From the NCBI RefSeq assembly GCF_000145215.1, contig NC_014392.1:2116001-2180000 (forward strand): 64,000 nucleotides of DNA, in the 5' to 3' direction. This DNA comes from Caldicellulosiruptor obsidiansis OB47. Its GTDB lineage: Bacteria; Bacillota; Thermoanaerobacteria; Caldicellulosiruptorales; Caldicellulosiruptoraceae. How positions within the stretch are numbered: the stretch's first letter is position 1; every line of letters begins with the position of its first letter. Positions 61,670-64,000 of the stretch are shown here, one piece after another. The translations under genes and the position numbers were made by a program. The notes under the pieces are model-generated. The model had not been told where the DNA came from. It saw only the letters and a program-made list of their open reading frames with translations, and did no database searches.

Positions 61670-63653
61670 TAAAAAATTACTTTTTGTTACTCTTAAAAGA
61701 TTTTGGTTTGTAGGAGTTATATACTTTTTAGCTTTATCAGTAATTCCATTTTCTATTATTCTATTCGATTTGCCTTTAATTTCAAAATACCCCGACAGTT
61801 ATATAGTTTCTAAGTACACTGTAACAAGAAATCAGGGATACTGTATTTTTGTGAGTTTACTTATTTGTTTTGCTCTTAGTGCATTTGTATTTAATTATCT
61901 TCATTCAAAAGATGCCGCAGATCAGCTTCATAGTCTTCCTCCAAAGCGAATAACACTTTACATCTCCAACATCTTAGCTTCTTTTTTATTACTTTTGCTA
62001 CCTATTATACTTAATACAGTAATTTTATTAATATTAAAGTTAAATCTGTTAGACAAATTTGAAATACAGTTAAAAGAGATATTCTTCTGGGGCTTAAATA
62101 CAACTGCCGTCGCAAGTTTGTTTTTTTCAATTGCAACTTGCTGTGCAATTATCACAGGCACACCCTTTGTCCAAATTTTCTTGAGCTTTGTTGTACTTAT
62201 GCTGCCATCATTTTTATATTATACCTCCATTTTAAATCTCAAAAACTGGTTATTTGGCTATTATCCCTCACCAAATAGCGCTGTCGTTGAAAAAATAAAT
62301 CCTCTTTTAATAATGTTTACACCTGTATCACCTTCTTCTCCACTAAAGCCTGTTGAATATACCGGCTTCTTTAGTATTGCCATTTTTTTGATTGTCCTCG
62401 GTAGCATATTATACAATTTTCGTAAAATTGAAAATGCCGGGCAATCCATAGTATTTGAGTTTTTCAAACACATCTTCAGATATGGAGCTGCTCTGTGCGG
62501 CGCACTTTTAGTAGGACTTTATTTGCCTTACATTGGACAAGGAAAATCTTTCTGGTTGGCAATATCAGGATATTTGATCATTTCTTTTGTATGCTTTTTA
62601 ATTGCTGAAATGATTCTGAACAAAAAAGTCAATGTTTTCAATAAATCTCTTTTGAGATATAGCTATTTTGTAATATTTTTGTTCTTAGCAATAGGGATGA
62701 TAAAACTGGACCTGTTCGGATTTGAAAAGTACGTTCCGCAGGAAAAGGAAATAAAAAGTGTGGTTTTTAAAGAATACTTTTTTATAGGAAATCACTCTGA
62801 AGATATAAGTACTTTTGAAGACCCCAAAATAGTAAAAATGGTTATAAACATTCATAAGCAGATTATTAAACAAAAACAGGAAATTGTAAAGGAAAAAGAT
62901 TCAAATTCTCCATACAAAACTACTCTTTATATAAGCTATAACTTGAAAAACGGGAAAAAGATACAAAGAGAATATTCTGTTGATATTCAAAAATTTTCTC
63001 ATTATTTAAAACCTCTTTATGAAAATCATACTTTTAAATATAACCTTTACGAAATTTTTAAGGTATCGCCTATAAATGTTCAATCAGTATTATTGAGTAA
63101 ATACAGTAACTATTCTTCAATACAAGATAATTCTTTAAAAACTCTTGTTAAATCCTCTGATATACCTGAACTATTAGAGGTTTTAAAAGAAGAGATATAC
63201 AATAAGAAATTTGAGGATATGATAAACAATACAAAAGACCAGTGGGGTGACATCGAAATTGACTTGAAAACACCCATTTACCATGGCAAAATTCCATTTT
63301 CAAAAATTGTGATACCATTTGAAAAAAGCTTTACAAAGTTAGAAAAATGGCTGGCTAAAAAAGGATATATTAGATTTGCTCGTATTATGCCAGATGAGAT
63401 AAGTTATGCTCTCATAGGAAAGTCAAACAATCCAGATAAACTGAGAAATACCTTGGTGGGTAACCCAAATTTAGCGAAAATAAAAACTGGAAAAAAGATA
63501 ACAGATAAAGTCTTGATAGACAAATATTTGCGTATGTGTGAAAGTCCATGTAATTTTTTTAGTTACATCACTTCAAAAAAGGAGATATATTATATTATCT
63601 TTTTTGGAAAATCATCTAAAATAATATACACAGGAATTTTGAAAGATTTATAA
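61644..63653 (+). CDS. ABC-2-type membrane protein with extracytoplasmic domain
   Basis: A 669-residue permease-like protein. The first half has about eight membrane helices, including a conserved SKDAADQLHSLPPKRITLYI loop that is typical of YtrC/D-type ABC-2 permeases under a GntR regulator. A last helix near 335-355 leads to a hydrophilic C-terminal domain of about 300 residues with no known motif. Membrane topology suggests this part is outside. The operon likely responds to a cell-envelope stress or antibiotic; the substrate is unknown. Confidence 0.8.
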   Translation: MSLPKSWINKKLLFVTLKRFWFVGVIYFLALSVIPFSIILFDLPLISKYPDSYIVSKYTVTRNQGYCIFVSLLICFALSAFVFNYLHSKDAADQLHSLPPKRITLYISNILASFLLLLLPIILNTVILLILKLNLLDKFEIQLKEIFFWGLNTTAVASLFFSIATCCAIITGTPFVQIFLSFVVLMLPSFLYYTSILNLKNWLFGYYPSPNSAVVEKINPLLIMFTPVSPSSPLKPVEYTGFFSIAIFLIVLGSILYNFRKIENAGQSIVFEFFKHIFRYGAALCGALLVGLYLPYIGQGKSFWLAISGYLIISFVCFLIAEMILNKKVNVFNKSLLRYSYFVIFLFLAIGMIKLDLFGFEKYVPQEKEIKSVVFKEYFFIGNHSEDISTFEDPKIVKMVINIHKQIIKQKQEIVKEKDSNSPYKTTLYISYNLKNGKKIQREYSVDIQKFSHYLKPLYENHTFKYNLYEIFKVSPINVQSVLLSKYSNYSSIQDNSLKTLVKSSDIPELLEVLKEEIYNKKFEDMINNTKDQWGDIEIDLKTPIYHGKIPFSKIVIPFEKSFTKLEKWLAKKGYIRFARIMPDEISYALIGKSNNPDKLRNTLVGNPNLAKIKTGKKITDKVLIDKYLRMCESPCNFFSYITSKKEIYYIIFFGKSSKIIYTGILKDL

Positions 63654-63654
63654 A

Positions 63655-63685
63655 AAAACCGGGCTTTTGCCCGGTTTTATTTTAT
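63655..63685. terminator. Terminator shared by the ABC operon and cysS
   Basis: AAAACCGGGC pairs with GCCCGGTTTT around a TTTT loop, followed by ATTTTATT on the plus strand and a T run on the minus strand. It lies between convergent stops. Confidence 0.9.
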
Positions 63686-64000
63686 TCTCTCAATCTTTGT
63701 CCCCTGAGGGGTGTCAAGAACAATATATCCCAAGCTCTTGAGCTCATCTCTTATTCTGTCGGCTTCGGCAAAGTTCTTTAACTTTCGTGCCTGATTTCTT
63801 TTCTCAACCATATCTAAAATCTCCTGTGGCACATACTCTTCTTTTGAGCTATATTGCTCTAAAATTCCCAGTATACTGCAAAGTTCTTTTAATACATCTT
63901 TAGCAAAAGTCAAAGTTTCTTTTGAACAAAAGTTAGCATGTGTATTGATTTCCCTTACCATTTCGAACAAATACCCTGTTGCCTCGGCAGTATTCAAATC
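63677..64000 (-). CDS. cysS: Cysteinyl-tRNA synthetase, C-terminal part
   Basis: CysS charges tRNA-Cys. Only the last 107 residues are in the window; the frame is open at the right edge. The [19 protein letters not shown] segment is the conserved start of the anticodon-binding/DALR-like domain. [26 protein letters not shown] is the typical end of CysS. The stop overlaps the terminator. Confidence 0.94.
   Translation of the reverse strand, partial: DLNTAEATGYLFEMVREINTHANFCSKETLTFAKDVLKELCSILGILEQYSSKEEYVPQEILDMVEKRNQARKLKNFAEADRIRDELKSLGYIVLDTPQGTKIERIK

Overview
The window reads as chromosomal DNA of a low-GC, anaerobic, thermophilic Firmicute that grows on plant biomass, most like Caldicellulosiruptor. 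This is inferred from the AT-rich sequence with Gram-positive promoters and Shine-Dalgarno sites and frequent TTG/GTG starts. Gene content points the same way: arabinose utilisation genes, sugar-ester esterases, a branched-polyamine synthase typical of thermophiles, formate-tetrahydrofolate ligase and a candidate Re-citrate synthase. No rRNA genes or CRISPR array were seen. Both edges cut genes (dprA at the left, cysS at the right).

Layout. 0-9 kb: dprA, an rtcB broken by a 4-bp duplication, a radical SAM enzyme, an ArsR regulator, a Fur/Zur-type regulator coupled to a zinc/manganese ABC importer, comM and tRNA-Lys. 9-14 kb: an accessory block between tRNA-Lys and tRNA-Gln/tRNA-His, with a MntA/HepT toxin-antitoxin pair, two paralogous membrane-anchored exported proteins and an exported papain-like peptidase. 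14-25 kb: truD, bpsA, rpmB, a LacI/esterase pair, an unknown membrane protein, a zinc dehydrogenase, and a thioesterase-fhs-kbl operon. 25-31.4 kb: tRNA-Ser, TauE/DUF1634, a TDT transporter, an esterase, TetR, and an apbE/ferredoxin-FMN pair preceded by helically phased TTCACA repeats. 31.4-38 kb: pabABC, a DUF362 ferredoxin, a gene split by an in-frame amber codon, and a candidate Re-citrate synthase under a c-di-AMP (ydaO-type) riboswitch.

38-41.5 kb is an arabinose cluster (araB-araR-araD) with TTGT-N4-ACAA AraR-like boxes. 41.5-52.2 kb is a complete but unusual chemosensory operon. It has a receptor-like protein with two signalling domains and no membrane segment, a triple-CheW protein, CheB, CheY, two CheX proteins, CheR and CheA. 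An IS607-family element with a decayed recombinase and an intact TnpB interrupts it, and a decayed PAS fragment lies just upstream. 52.6-55.2 kb is a decay zone with an ISLre2 remnant, a truncated GH127 arabinofuranosidase and a small unexplained ORF, around one intact exported protein. 55.5-64 kb holds a KimA-like potassium importer, an iron alcohol dehydrogenase divergent from an HxlR regulator, a GGCT-fold protein, a DUF421 protein, a GntR/ABC exporter operon and the cysS end.

The most notable signals are four. First, the c-di-AMP riboswitch on a citrate-forming enzyme, whose ribosome-binding site lies in the predicted pseudoknot strand. Second, the non-canonical chemosensory system. Third, the tRNA-bounded peptidase/paralogue block. 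Fourth, the phased activator-like repeats ahead of the flavin-transfer operon. Several perfect short tandem duplications (4 to 21 bp), one of which breaks rtcB, suggest replication slippage is frequent here.
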